DNA of 50,804 bases, taken from positions 1 to 50,804 of the forward strand of contig WRBF01000009.1 of NCBI GenBank assembly GCA_009784685.1. The letters are read 5' to 3'. A program made the translations under genes and the position numbers. The notes under the pieces were generated by a model. That model was not told the DNA's origin and did no database searches. It was given only the letters and a program-made list of their open reading frames with translations. This document shows positions 26,498 to 33,586 of this stretch, piece by piece. The stretch is from Defluviitaleaceae bacterium (GTDB lineage Bacteria; Bacillota; Clostridia; Lachnospirales; WRBF01). The number at the start of each line of letters is the position of its first letter. The first letter of the stretch is position 1.

Positions 26498-27838
26498 TTA
26501 CCCTTCAGTGATAATTTTTTCAAGCTCATATAATGTTCTTTTAAGTTCTCCGTCTTTTTCCATTTCTTCTTCAATTTTGTTACATCCATGAATAACGGTT
26601 GCGTGATCTTTGCCCCCGAATTCAAGCCCTATTTTCGGGAAGGAAATATCGATTATTTTACGTGATAAATACATTGCAATTTGCCTTGGATGCGATATGT
26701 TCTGGCTTCGTTTCTTGCCGCAAATATCTTCTTTTGTTATGCCAAAATATTGGCATACTTCATCCTGTACAACCTCGACGGTTATAACTCGTTTCGCACG
26801 TTCTGTAATTAAATCTTTAAGCGAACGTTCAACAAGATCAAGCGTTATTTCGGTTCTTGAAAGGCGGGAATATGCCGTAACTTTATTAAGCGCACCTTCT
26901 AAGTCACGTATATTAGATGAAAAGTTTTTAGCTATAAACTGCATAACCGCAACAGGAATATCAACCTGGTCAAGCTCTGCTTTTTTTTGTAAAATAGCCA
27001 TTCTAGTTTCAAAATCCGGCGCAGTAACATCAACTGTTAGGCCACATCCAAATCGGGAACGAAGTCTCTCTTCAAGGCCTTTTATTTCTTTTGGCGGTTG
27101 GTCGCTTGTTATAACTATTTGCCTATTAGTGTCATATAACGTGTTAAATGTATGAAAAAATTCTTCTTGCGTGCCTTCTTTTTCCGAAACAAACTGTATA
27201 TCATCAACCAAAAAAACATCTATATCACGATATTTGTTTCTAAAGCTTTGGTTTGTTTTATTACGTATCGAATCAACAAATTCATTTGTAAAAGTTTCAG
27301 CGGAAACATAAAGTATTTTTGCATTTTGATCCTGCTCTAAAATAAAATTACCGATTGCTTGCATAAGGTGTGTTTTTCCAAGACCAACGCCGCCGTAAAG
27401 AAACAGTGGATTATATGATGTTTGCCCGGGAGCATTTGCAACAGCTTCTGCCGCCGCATAAGCAAGCTCATTGCTTTTGCCTCTGACAAATGTTTCAAAA
27501 ATAAAGCGAGGTTTAAGATTCGCTTTAGAAGCAAGTTCATCATGACTAACGGGCTTAGGAGTGTCCGGGTCAGTTTTTTTATTAATATCTTCAATGGACA
27601 CAATTTTAACGTTAAACGCTGCCCCCGTGACCATTTGGATGCTTTGGCTTATTTCCGATAAATATCTGCTTTCGATAGTTGCTTTGTAAAAATTATCGGT
27701 TGTTTGTAAAATAACCAATCCCTCATCAATAAAGATCGGTTCAAGTGTTTTTATCCATGTGTTAAACACAACGTCTGTTAAGCGCGTTTTCATAATTGTT
27801 AACGCTTCAGACCATATTATGTTAATATCTTCATTCAC
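26498..27838 (-). CDS. dnaA: Chromosomal replication initiator DnaA
   Basis: DnaA binds DnaA boxes at oriC, oligomerises with ATP and melts the origin. The 446-residue protein has domain I (WSEALTIMKTRLTDVVFNTW), a linker, the AAA+ domain with GGVGLGKTHLMQAIGN, FLVDDIQFVSEKE and LRSRFGCGL, and DNA-binding domain IV ending FGGKDHATVIHGCNKIEEEM. The start is GTG at 27838, seven bases after GGAGGATTTT. The next gene is an EAL-HDOD protein rather than dnaN, and rpmH is not upstream; the common dnaA-dnaN order is broken. Candidate DnaA boxes lie upstream. Confidence 0.97.
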   Translation of the reverse strand: MNEDINIIWSEALTIMKTRLTDVVFNTWIKTLEPIFIDEGLVILQTTDNFYKATIESRYLSEISQSIQMVTGAAFNVKIVSIEDINKKTDPDTPKPVSHDELASKANLKPRFIFETFVRGKSNELAYAAAEAVANAPGQTSYNPLFLYGGVGLGKTHLMQAIGNFILEQDQNAKILYVSAETFTNEFVDSIRNKTNQSFRNKYRDIDVFLVDDIQFVSEKEGTQEEFFHTFNTLYDTNRQIVITSDQPPKEIKGLEERLRSRFGCGLTVDVTAPDFETRMAILQKKAELDQVDIPVAVMQFIAKNFSSNIRDLEGALNKVTAYSRLSRTEITLDLVERSLKDLITERAKRVITVEVVQDEVCQYFGITKEDICGKKRSQNISHPRQIAMYLSRKIIDISFPKIGLEFGGKDHATVIHGCNKIEEEMEKDGELKRTLYELEKIITEG

Positions 27839-28206
27839 TTCAAAATCCTCCGAACTGCTATTTCATTAGCAAATGGAACGTATGTAGTAGGTCTTCAATT
27901 TATAGCTTGCAAAAATTGTCTTTACTAGGGTGTGTTCGATAATTCGCTTAAATCTGTGCAAATTGTTGATAACTATTATGAACAAGTAAAAATTTAGTTG
28001 GAAATCATTGCAAGTTCAATAAAAATATAAGATTTACATATAGTTATTCACAGATTTATTAACATCTTGTGTATAAAATATTGGGTCTAATGCCCAAAAT
28101 CCTGTTAGAACTCATTCATTCACTCATTCAATCAGGGCAATAGTTTCAACATTCATATTTTGGCGAAATTATCGCCATACTTCTTAAGCTTTTTTGAAAA
28201 GCATAA
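27839..28206. other. Candidate replication origin (oriC) region
   Basis: The AT-rich 420-base gap between dnaA and the divIVA-like gene has TTATTCACA at 28044-28052 and TTATACACA on the other strand at 28068-28076, each one mismatch from TTATCCACA, plus TTATCAACA (reverse strand, 27964-27972). Long A/T runs between 27995 and 28080 could serve as unwinding region. Few boxes are visible, so this may be one part of a bipartite origin or only an autoregulatory region. It also holds a solo MITE end (27926-27947). Confidence 0.5.
27926..27947. mobile_element. Solo terminal repeat of a MITE
   Basis: TA followed by GGGTGTGTTCGATAATTC and GC is identical to the left end of the complete MITE at 39412-39574. 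No matching right end is present nearby, so this is a remnant of an insertion in the dnaA upstream region. Confidence 0.75.
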
Positions 28207-28246
28207 AACAAGCTGCCTTGCCGCTTATTCGGTAAGACAGCTTGTT
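28207..28246 (-). terminator. Strong stem-loop after the divIVA-like gene
   Basis: AACAAGCTG-c-CTTGCCG pairs with CGGTAAG-a-CAGCTTGTT around a six-base loop. On the minus strand it is followed by TTTTATG, as expected of a terminator for the divIVA-like gene. Confidence 0.7.
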
Positions 28247-28261
28247 GATACTATGCAAAAC

Positions 28262-28723
28262 TTACTGATCAATATCCTGATGCGTTCCATCTATAAAACC
28301 TTGAGAATTTGCAAATTTCTCGTCATCTTTTTTGATATTTTCATTTTTAATTGAGCTAAAATAGTCTTCAAGGCTTTGAATTTTTGAATAAATATTTTTT
28401 GTATTAACTTCGCTAAATTCGACTATATATCTTTTGACAAACGCCATATAATCTTCAACAAACTCATCCACAAGCCTGCGTTGTGAGTTAATAGAATTTT
28501 GGATATCGCTAACTTGTCTAAGTGCATCCAATTTGATTTTTTCGGCTTCAATAGTAGCCCTATCAATTATGTTGTCGGCAGCAATTTGTGAATTAATTAT
28601 TGCGTTTTTAATCGCAGCATCTTTATCTTTGTATTCGGTAATCGTTCTTTCAAGCTTGCTGATATAAGCATCAACTTCTTCAATCTCATATCCTCTTTTT
28701 GTGATATTAAATCTATCAGACAT
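28262..28723 (-). CDS. DivIVA-domain protein
   Basis: A protein of about 153 residues with an N-terminal DivIVA-type membrane-binding motif (SDRFNITKRGYEIEEVDAYI) followed by a long coiled coil (about 20-125) and an acidic tail. DivIVA-family proteins mark curved membrane at poles and septa and organise division, wall growth or chromosome placement; shorter relatives such as GpsB share the motif. Its position next to the putative oriC is noteworthy, since DivIVA anchors origins during sporulation in Bacillus, but a link here is inference. ATG at 28723 follows TTGGAGGTCGC; an ATG five codons upstream is less likely. Confidence 0.85.
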   Translation of the reverse strand: MSDRFNITKRGYEIEEVDAYISKLERTITEYKDKDAAIKNAIINSQIAADNIIDRATIEAEKIKLDALRQVSDIQNSINSQRRLVDEFVEDYMAFVKRYIVEFSEVNTKNIYSKIQSLEDYFSSIKNENIKKDDEKFANSQGFIDGTHQDIDQ

Positions 28724-28755
28724 AATTGCGACCTCCAATAAAATTTGCTATTTAA

Positions 28756-28784
28756 ACTATAACACAAAATGATACTCCTTGCAA
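28756..28784 (-). promoter_or_regulatory. Sigma-A-type promoter of the divIVA-like gene
   Basis: On the minus strand TTGCAA (28784-28779) and TATAGT (28761-28756) are 17 bases apart, about 30 bases before the start codon. Confidence 0.65.
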
Positions 28785-28844
28785 TCCTTTTATTAGTCTG
28801 CGATATATGTTTTGAAGGTTAATATTATCGACAATTTATTAATA

Positions 28845-28997
28845 CTTTCCCGCATTAAAAACACGCATAAAATCGCAGGATTTTTGGCACAAGGCTAGGA
28901 ATCGACGACGACGTGTGCCCGAAGGCACACTAGAAGGAGATGACGATGTATTGTGTCAAAAAGACAAGGTTTTAAAGTGTTTTTAATTGTGGGAAAG
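28845..28997 (+). repeat. Structured dispersed repeat, family A, copy 2
   Basis: Outer arms CTTTCCCGCATTAAAAACAC (28845-28864) and 28977-28997 pair with one bulge and one G-U wobble. Inside are the family signatures CGCAGGATTTTTGGC and GTCAAAAAGACAAGGTTTT, pairing as TTTTTGGCACAA with TTGTGTCAAAAA, and a central hairpin GTGTGCC/GGCACAC flanked by GACGACGACG and CTAGAAGGAG. It fills the space between the divergent divIVA-like and ctpA genes (gap 28724-29111) together with their promoters. Outer arms share little with copy 1, but the core is conserved. Confidence 0.8.
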
Positions 28998-29037
28998 CAT
29001 AAGCATAGCTTGGAATTAAAATTTAGCTATTTCAATA

Positions 29038-29066
29038 ATGACGTATATTAAATTCTGTAGTATAAT
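29038..29066 (+). promoter_or_regulatory. Probable promoter of the ctpA-like gene
   Basis: A perfect TATAAT (29061-29066) lies 17 bases after ATGACG (29038-29043, four of six consensus bases), about 45 bases before the start codon. Confidence 0.5.
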
Positions 29067-29111
29067 ACAATTTACCTAGTACAATTTAATTTTGCGGGAA
29101 AGAGGAATAAA

Positions 29112-30290
29112 ATGAAAAAATATTTATCGGGCGTTGTAACAGGTCTTTTGATTGCTTTGGCGTTTAGCATTTGCCTGGCTTTTGCTCAAAGAGTATATAT
29201 GCGTGTCAGCGGGGTTATTCCGCCGGAACGTAAACTTGCTGAAATAGTTAATATTCTTGAGCGGAACTATATTGGAGAGTTGGATATGGATAGACTGTTC
29301 GACGGGCTTTTTACAGGCTTTGTCTATGGTGTAGGTGACCCATATACGACATATCTTCCAAGGGCTGTTTTTGAAAGGTATATGCAAAACATCGAAGGGT
29401 CGTTCACGGGCGTTGGTTTATTTGTAACACCGGAGCCGGGAGGCAGCCGGGTGCTTGTACTTTCACCTATTGAAGGCGGACCGGCCAGCGAGGCGGGGAT
29501 TCGCCCCAATGATTTTATAATCCAAGTTGATGGGGTTAATGTGTCGGGGGATTCTTTAGATCAGGCGATTGCGATGATGCGTGGTCCTTTAAACACAGAA
29601 GTTATACTTACAGTATTCCGTGAAAGCACAAATGAAACTTTTGACGTTACTATTTTAAGAAGGGCAATAGATGTTCCGTCTGTATTTCCGGAGATGCTTG
29701 AAAACAATATAGGATATATCAGAATAAGCAGTTTTGAAGGAACAACGGCTAGCCAGTTCAGAAATGCGCTTATGGATTTTACATCACAGGGAATGGAAGG
29801 GCTTATAATTGATGTTAGAAATAATCCCGGCGGGCTTTTGCATTCAGTTGCGGAAATAGCAGGCTTGCTTGTGCCGGAGGGAACTATAGTTTATACCGAA
29901 GACAGGCGCGGCAGAGAACGATCCTTTGCTTCAGATGAAAATTATCTTGGTATTCCTCTGGTTATTTTAGTAAACCAAAACAGTGCAAGCGCATCTGAAA
30001 TATTAGCAGGTGCAGTTAAGGATCTTGGCGCAGGTGTCTTGGTCGGTGAAACAACATTTGGTAAGGGTCTTGTTCAGTCAATTTATAGGCTATCCGACGG
30101 AAGTGCTGTTAAAGTAACGGTTGCAAGATATTATACTCCAAGCGGCTTATCGATAAATGATGTTGGGATAGAGCCTAATTATATTGTGGTGCTTGATACA
30201 GAGCTGTCACATAGAATAGCTTCGCTTGAGCCAGAGGAAGATTTGCAGCTTTTGAAGGCTATTGAAGTTATTGGCTTGAAGATGGAATGA
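29112..30290 (+). CDS. Carboxy-terminal processing protease CtpA/CtpB (S41)
   Basis: A 392-residue secreted or membrane-anchored serine protease. An N-terminal signal/anchor helix (about 5-26), a PDZ domain (about 95-170; GSFTGVGLFV, SPIEGGPASEAGIRPNDFI) and the S41 core follow, with the Ser-Lys pair in NSASASEILAG (around 290-300) and TFGKGLVQ (Lys about 318), and LIIDVRNNPGG. These proteases cleave near protein C-termini; CtpB of Bacillus activates SigK during sporulation by cleaving SpoIVFA, so a sporulation role is plausible here. ATG follows GGGAAAGAGG. It is monocistronic and ends in a bidirectional terminator. Confidence 0.93.
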   Translation: MKKYLSGVVTGLLIALAFSICLAFAQRVYMRVSGVIPPERKLAEIVNILERNYIGELDMDRLFDGLFTGFVYGVGDPYTTYLPRAVFERYMQNIEGSFTGVGLFVTPEPGGSRVLVLSPIEGGPASEAGIRPNDFIIQVDGVNVSGDSLDQAIAMMRGPLNTEVILTVFRESTNETFDVTILRRAIDVPSVFPEMLENNIGYIRISSFEGTTASQFRNALMDFTSQGMEGLIIDVRNNPGGLLHSVAEIAGLLVPEGTIVYTEDRRGRERSFASDENYLGIPLVILVNQNSASASEILAGAVKDLGAGVLVGETTFGKGLVQSIYRLSDGSAVKVTVARYYTPSGLSINDVGIEPNYIVVLDTELSHRIASLEPEEDLQLLKAIEVIGLKME

Positions 30291-30330
30291 TAAATTGTGA
30301 GGCTATTTGTTAATAATAAGCCTTTACAGC

Positions 30331-30371
30331 AAAAAGCCTCGCCCGGTTTAACGCCGGAAGCGAGGTTTTTT
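30331..30371. terminator. Bidirectional intrinsic terminator
   Basis: CCTCGCCCGG and CCGGaaGCGAGG form a GC-rich stem flanked by AAAAA and TTTTTT. It terminates ctpA on the plus strand and can stop transcripts coming through tRNA-Leu from the other side. Confidence 0.9.
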
Positions 30372-30380
30372 GTTTTTTCA

Positions 30381-30494
30381 CTGCTCCTGCTAGCGCAAAA
30401 CGCAAACGAGAAAATCGCTCGTTCGCTGCGCCATTGTCTGCTCCTGTTGGCGCAAAACACGAACGAGAAAACCGCTCGTTCGCTGCGCCATTGT
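30381..30494. repeat. Two tandem 57-bp repeats downstream of tRNA-Leu
   Basis: 30381-30437 and 30438-30494 are direct repeats with about six differences. Each contains an inner hairpin, AACGAG/CTCGTT, and GGCGCA/TGCGCC-type arms, and the next four bases (CTGC) restart the pattern at the tRNA 3' end. On the minus strand they follow the tRNA directly, so they lie in its primary transcript. Confidence 0.85.
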
Positions 30495-30495
30495 C

Positions 30496-30575
30496 TGCGG
30501 ATGAAGGGACTCGAACCCCCACCAATAAAGACAGGTTTCTAAGACCTGCGCGTCTGCCAGTTCCGCCACATCCGC
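30496..30575 (-). tRNA. tRNA-Leu (anticodon UAG)
   Basis: On the minus strand GCGGATG and CATCCGC form the acceptor stem, with discriminator A. The anticodon arm CAGGT-CTTAGAA-ACCTG exposes TAG; the T arm contains GGGGTTCGAGTCCC. The variable arm is short for a leucine tRNA. CCA is not encoded. Confidence 0.93.
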
Positions 30576-30600
30576 ATGATGTATTTATCCATCGGTTCGT

Positions 30601-30629
30601 ATTATATAGTATTGCAGGCATGATGTCAA
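30601..30629 (-). promoter_or_regulatory. Consensus promoter of tRNA-Leu
   Basis: On the minus strand a perfect TTGACA (30629-30624) and perfect TATAAT (30606-30601) with a 17-base spacer, placing the start about 20 bases before the tRNA. Confidence 0.9.
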
Positions 30630-30641
30630 ATAGATTTTTCG

Positions 30642-30672
30642 AAAAATGTTCCCGAAAAATATTCAAGGGAAC
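30642..30672 (-). terminator. Intrinsic terminator of the sspF-like gene
   Basis: On the minus strand GTTCCC and GGGAAC pair around an AT-rich loop (30672-30648) and are followed by ATTTTT. Confidence 0.7.
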
Positions 30673-30677
30673 TAAGT

Positions 30678-30863
30678 TTATTCTTTTCCCTTCTCTCTTT
30701 GCCGCTTAGTCATAAGCCCGCCTATGCGCCCGCTTTCCTTTGCAGTTAAGGATTTCCATCCACTTTCTTTAATTTTGACTGTAAGACCAAGCTCTTCTGC
30801 TATTTCATATTTCATTATATCCTGTGGCGTTAATTCCTTTTCTTTTTTTTGCTGCGGCAACAT
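30678..30863 (-). CDS. Small acid-soluble spore protein, SspF-like (alpha/beta SASP family)
   Basis: A 61-residue protein whose central part, MKYEIAEELGLTVKIKESGW, and KSLTAKESGRIGGLMTKRQR match the alpha/beta-type SASP family, in particular the SspF-like branch (GW-KSL-AKESGRIGG). SASPs coat and protect DNA in the dormant spore. I take the ATG at 30863, six bases after AGAAAAGG; an upstream ATG at 30869 overlaps the binding site. A perfect 35-base hairpin lies about 20 bases upstream (30885-30919). Its own terminator follows. The gene implies the organism forms spores. Confidence 0.88.
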   Translation of the reverse strand: MLPQQKKEKELTPQDIMKYEIAEELGLTVKIKESGWKSLTAKESGRIGGLMTKRQREKGKE

Positions 30864-30884
30864 AATCATCCTTTTCTTATATGC

Positions 30885-30919
30885 TATAGCTGTTTCGGTT
30901 TTCAACCGAAACAGCTATA
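30885..30919. promoter_or_regulatory. Perfect 16-bp inverted repeat upstream of the sspF-like gene
   Basis: TATAGCTGTTTCGGTT, a TTC loop, and the exact reverse complement. The outer 12 bases equal the palindrome before rnfB (20524-20547). It is too close to the start codon for a normal upstream operator, so it may act in the leader RNA or be a small mobile palindrome. Confidence 0.7.
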
Positions 30920-31036
30920 TTATCATTATTCCTTAATTGCTGTGAATTTATGCCATGTATTATGAATAAACTAAATAGTATATGCATCGCATAACACCAT
31001 CAAAGTCGGTGTATTTCGTAAGAACAGGTGGAGATT

Positions 31037-31321
31037 ATGAAAAAATATATACCCGATAAATTCAAATATAAAGTAGTTAAGGCACTTGAGCTTCCGAAGG
31101 AGATTGTTCTTGACCTTCCCAGCCTTTCAATGATTGGCAACGAGGAGCTTTCGGTTGAAAATTATAAAAGTATAATTGAATACAAGCCGGAACTGCTTAG
31201 ACTTAATACCAAAACAGGTATTTTGTATATCGAAGGCAAAAACCTTTGTTTAAAACAAGTAACACCAGACCAAATAAGGATAACGGGCTGTATACTCAAT
31301 ATAAAATACGGAGGTTTTTGA
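31037..31321 (+). CDS. yqfC: Sporulation protein YqfC (YabP/YqfC family)
   Basis: A 94-residue protein with the family pattern LELPKEIVLDLPSLSMIGNE, then LSVENYKSIIEYKPELLRL and a C-terminal ITGCILNIKYGG. YqfC is made in the mother cell under SigE in Bacillus and is thought to work with YqfD at the forespore membrane. The ATG at 31037 follows AGGTGGAG. yqfD starts three bases after its stop. Order yqfC-yqfD-phoH-yqfF-ybeY is conserved in Firmicutes. Confidence 0.92.
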   Translation: MKKYIPDKFKYKVVKALELPKEIVLDLPSLSMIGNEELSVENYKSIIEYKPELLRLNTKTGILYIEGKNLCLKQVTPDQIRITGCILNIKYGGF

Positions 31322-31323
31322 CG

Positions 31324-32511
31324 ATGCAATATATATGGAATTTTTTAAGAGGGTTTGTGCTAGTAAAGATAACAGGTCTTTCAGTTGAAAGGTTTATAAA
31401 TGTTGCCGCTTTTAACGGCGTTAACATGTGGGATATTTTTAAAACCCGAGACGGGATTGTTATGAAAGTATCAGTTAAGGAGTTTAAAAAGCTTAAAGAT
31501 GCCCGCAGAAAAACAGGGGTTAAGCTTAAAATTATTTCTAAAACAGGAGTGCCGTTTTTTCTTTTTAGGTACAGGAAAAGGAAGCTGCTTTTAGGAGGCG
31601 TTTTATTTTTCTTGTTTACGCTTTATTTTATGTCATCATTCATTTGGCTTATTGATATTGAAGGAACTGAAAGGATTGAAGTCGATGCAATTATTGAATC
31701 TCTTAACCGTGAAGGGCTTACAGTAGGCGCATTTAAAAATCAAATAAGCCCAAACGATATAGAAAATATTCTTCTTGAAGAATTTGACGATATTTCATGG
31801 GTCAACATACATATAAGAGGCACAAGAGCGCATATTACTTTGACTGAAATTTTACCAAAGCCGGAAGTAATAGACAGAGGCATTCCCACTAACGTAATAG
31901 CGAGCAAAAGCGGTGTTATAACAAGAATTGCAACATCAGCAGGTACTCCGCTTAGAAATGTTGGGGATTTAGTTCAAGTCGGCGAAATATTAGTTTCCGG
32001 CGAAGTTATCGTTAAGCAAGACGAATCAGGCGAGATAATAAATTTTGTTCATGCGGAGTCAGAAGTTTGGGCAAGAGTGAATTATGAGATAAATTTCCTG
32101 CTTCCATATGAGTACATTGAGAAGCAATTTACAGGAAGAACACGAAGAACTCATGATTTTATTATTTTCGGCAAAAAAATTTCTTTAATAAACATTGACA
32201 ACTACTATACAAACTATGATAGAATTACAAGTACAAGACAATTAAAATTGGGCGAGAACTATCCATTGCCAATTATTACAGTGAGAAGAGAAGCTCGGGA
32301 GTTCATGCCGATAGTAAAAAGGCACTCTCCTGAACAGGCAAGGGAAACCGCAAACAGGATGATTACTTCAAGAATAATTAGAGAGTTCGATTTTGAAACC
32401 GATATTATAGACAAAATCGTAAACTTTACAGATACTGTAGAAGGTCTTCAAGTTGATGCGCTTATTACAGTAATCGAACGGATTGACGTACAGGAGGAAT
32501 TGGAATACTAA
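31324..32511 (+). CDS. yqfD: Sporulation protein YqfD
   Basis: A 395-residue stage IV-type sporulation protein. It starts MQYIWNFLRGFVLVKITG, has a TM helix at about 93-113 (LLLGGVLFFLFTLYFMSSFI), and the extracellular region contains EGTERIEVDAIIESL and HIRGTRAHITLTEILPKPE, typical of YqfD, with a POTRA-like opening. ATG at 31324 follows CGGAGG. Its stop overlaps the phoH start (TAATG). Together with YqfC it is required for engulfment-stage sporulation in Bacillus. Confidence 0.92.
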   Translation: MQYIWNFLRGFVLVKITGLSVERFINVAAFNGVNMWDIFKTRDGIVMKVSVKEFKKLKDARRKTGVKLKIISKTGVPFFLFRYRKRKLLLGGVLFFLFTLYFMSSFIWLIDIEGTERIEVDAIIESLNREGLTVGAFKNQISPNDIENILLEEFDDISWVNIHIRGTRAHITLTEILPKPEVIDRGIPTNVIASKSGVITRIATSAGTPLRNVGDLVQVGEILVSGEVIVKQDESGEIINFVHAESEVWARVNYEINFLLPYEYIEKQFTGRTRRTHDFIIFGKKISLINIDNYYTNYDRITSTRQLKLGENYPLPIITVRREAREFMPIVKRHSPEQARETANRMITSRIIREFDFETDIIDKIVNFTDTVEGLQVDALITVIERIDVQEELEY

Positions 32512-33509
32512 TGAACAGACAAGAAAAGTTACCGGCGATTCAAAGCAGTCTCCTTCCTAATGTTTTTGGAAGCCTTGATGAAAACATTAAAAGGATTGAA
32601 AATGCGTTCTCTGTTAAAATCGTAAATAGGGATGATGGAGTGCAAATTATCGGCGAAAATGCAAATAAAGCCGGTGAGGTTATGAAAAAACTTGTTTCAA
32701 TTGCGGAAAAAGGGATTGAAATTACAGAACAGAACGTTACTTATCTTATACAGTCACTTGGTGACGAAGGATTTTCGGATGTTGAAAAGATAAACGATGA
32801 CACAATATGCCTTGCAATGAACGGCCGCCCTATTCGCCCAAAAACCATTGGGCAAAAAAAATATATTGACCAAATACGGAAAAACACAGTTGTATTTGGC
32901 ATAGGGCCTGCGGGAACAGGCAAGACATTTCTTGCAATGGCAATGGCTATTACTGCTTTCAAAAATGGTGAAATCCAAAGGATAATACTAACCCGCCCGG
33001 CTATAGAAGCGGGGGAAAAGCTAGGCTTTTTACCCGGTGATTTACAGCAAAAAGTTGATCCATATTTAAGACCGCTTTATGATGCTCTTCATGAAATAAT
33101 GGGATCAGAGGCGTTTCTTAGAAACATGGAGCGTGGGCTTATTGAAGTTGCGCCGCTTGCTTACATGCGAGGCAGAACACTTGACAATTCGTTCATAGTT
33201 CTTGACGAGGCACAAAACACAACACCTGAACAGATGAAAATGTTCCTTACACGTATGGGTTTTGGTTCAAAAGTAGTAATAACAGGTGATATAACCCAAA
33301 TTGATCTGCCGGACGGAAAAAAATCCGGTCTTAATGATGCTGCGCATTTACTAAGAGACATAGAAGGTATAGGTATAACACGCCTAACTGAAAAAGACGT
33401 AGTAAGACATCCGCTTGTTCAAAAGATAGTGGTTGCTTATGAAAAACAAAGAGCTTCAGAGGAACATCGTAAAACTAGGTTAATAAGGCATAAAAGCACC
33501 AAAAGTTAA
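32511..33509 (+). CDS. PhoH-family ATPase (PhoH/PhoL type)
   Basis: A 332-residue cytosolic P-loop ATPase of the PhoH family, associated with RNA metabolism and often next to YbeY. It shows GIGPAGTGKTFLAMAMAI (Walker A), LTRPAIEAGEKLGFLPGD, VAPLAYMRGRTLDNSFIVLD (Walker B, with DEAQN following) and TGDITQIDLP. An N-terminal KH-like part (about 25-95) is present. Translation is coupled to yqfD. A low-complexity stretch follows its stop before yqfF. Confidence 0.92.
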   Translation: MNRQEKLPAIQSSLLPNVFGSLDENIKRIENAFSVKIVNRDDGVQIIGENANKAGEVMKKLVSIAEKGIEITEQNVTYLIQSLGDEGFSDVEKINDDTICLAMNGRPIRPKTIGQKKYIDQIRKNTVVFGIGPAGTGKTFLAMAMAITAFKNGEIQRIILTRPAIEAGEKLGFLPGDLQQKVDPYLRPLYDALHEIMGSEAFLRNMERGLIEVAPLAYMRGRTLDNSFIVLDEAQNTTPEQMKMFLTRMGFGSKVVITGDITQIDLPDGKKSGLNDAAHLLRDIEGIGITRLTEKDVVRHPLVQKIVVAYEKQRASEEHRKTRLIRHKSTKS

Positions 33510-33510
33510 A

Positions 33511-33573
33511 AAGCAAAGGACAAAGAAAGAAGCATACTTTCTTGTATCTTGAGTTTTGTATCTTGCTTCTTGA
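33511..33573. repeat. Low-complexity repeat between phoH and yqfF
   Basis: AAGCAAAGGACAAAGAAAG is followed by CTTGTATCTTGAGTTTTGTATCTTG-type units. Parts of the two halves are complementary (GAAGC with GCTTC). The word-like tandem style resembles the CACAAAG run at the scpA end and the CAAAGCACT run inside the start of yqfF. Confidence 0.5.
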
Positions 33574-33586
33574 ACGGGGTGAAGTT

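Noticed and set aside
26610-27155. 181-codon plus-strand frame over dnaA
   Set aside because: Shadow of dnaA; no binding site or family features.
30297-30542. Open frame over terminator, tandem repeat and tRNA
   Set aside because: It is explained by the terminator, the 57-bp repeats and tRNA-Leu; no ribosome binding site.
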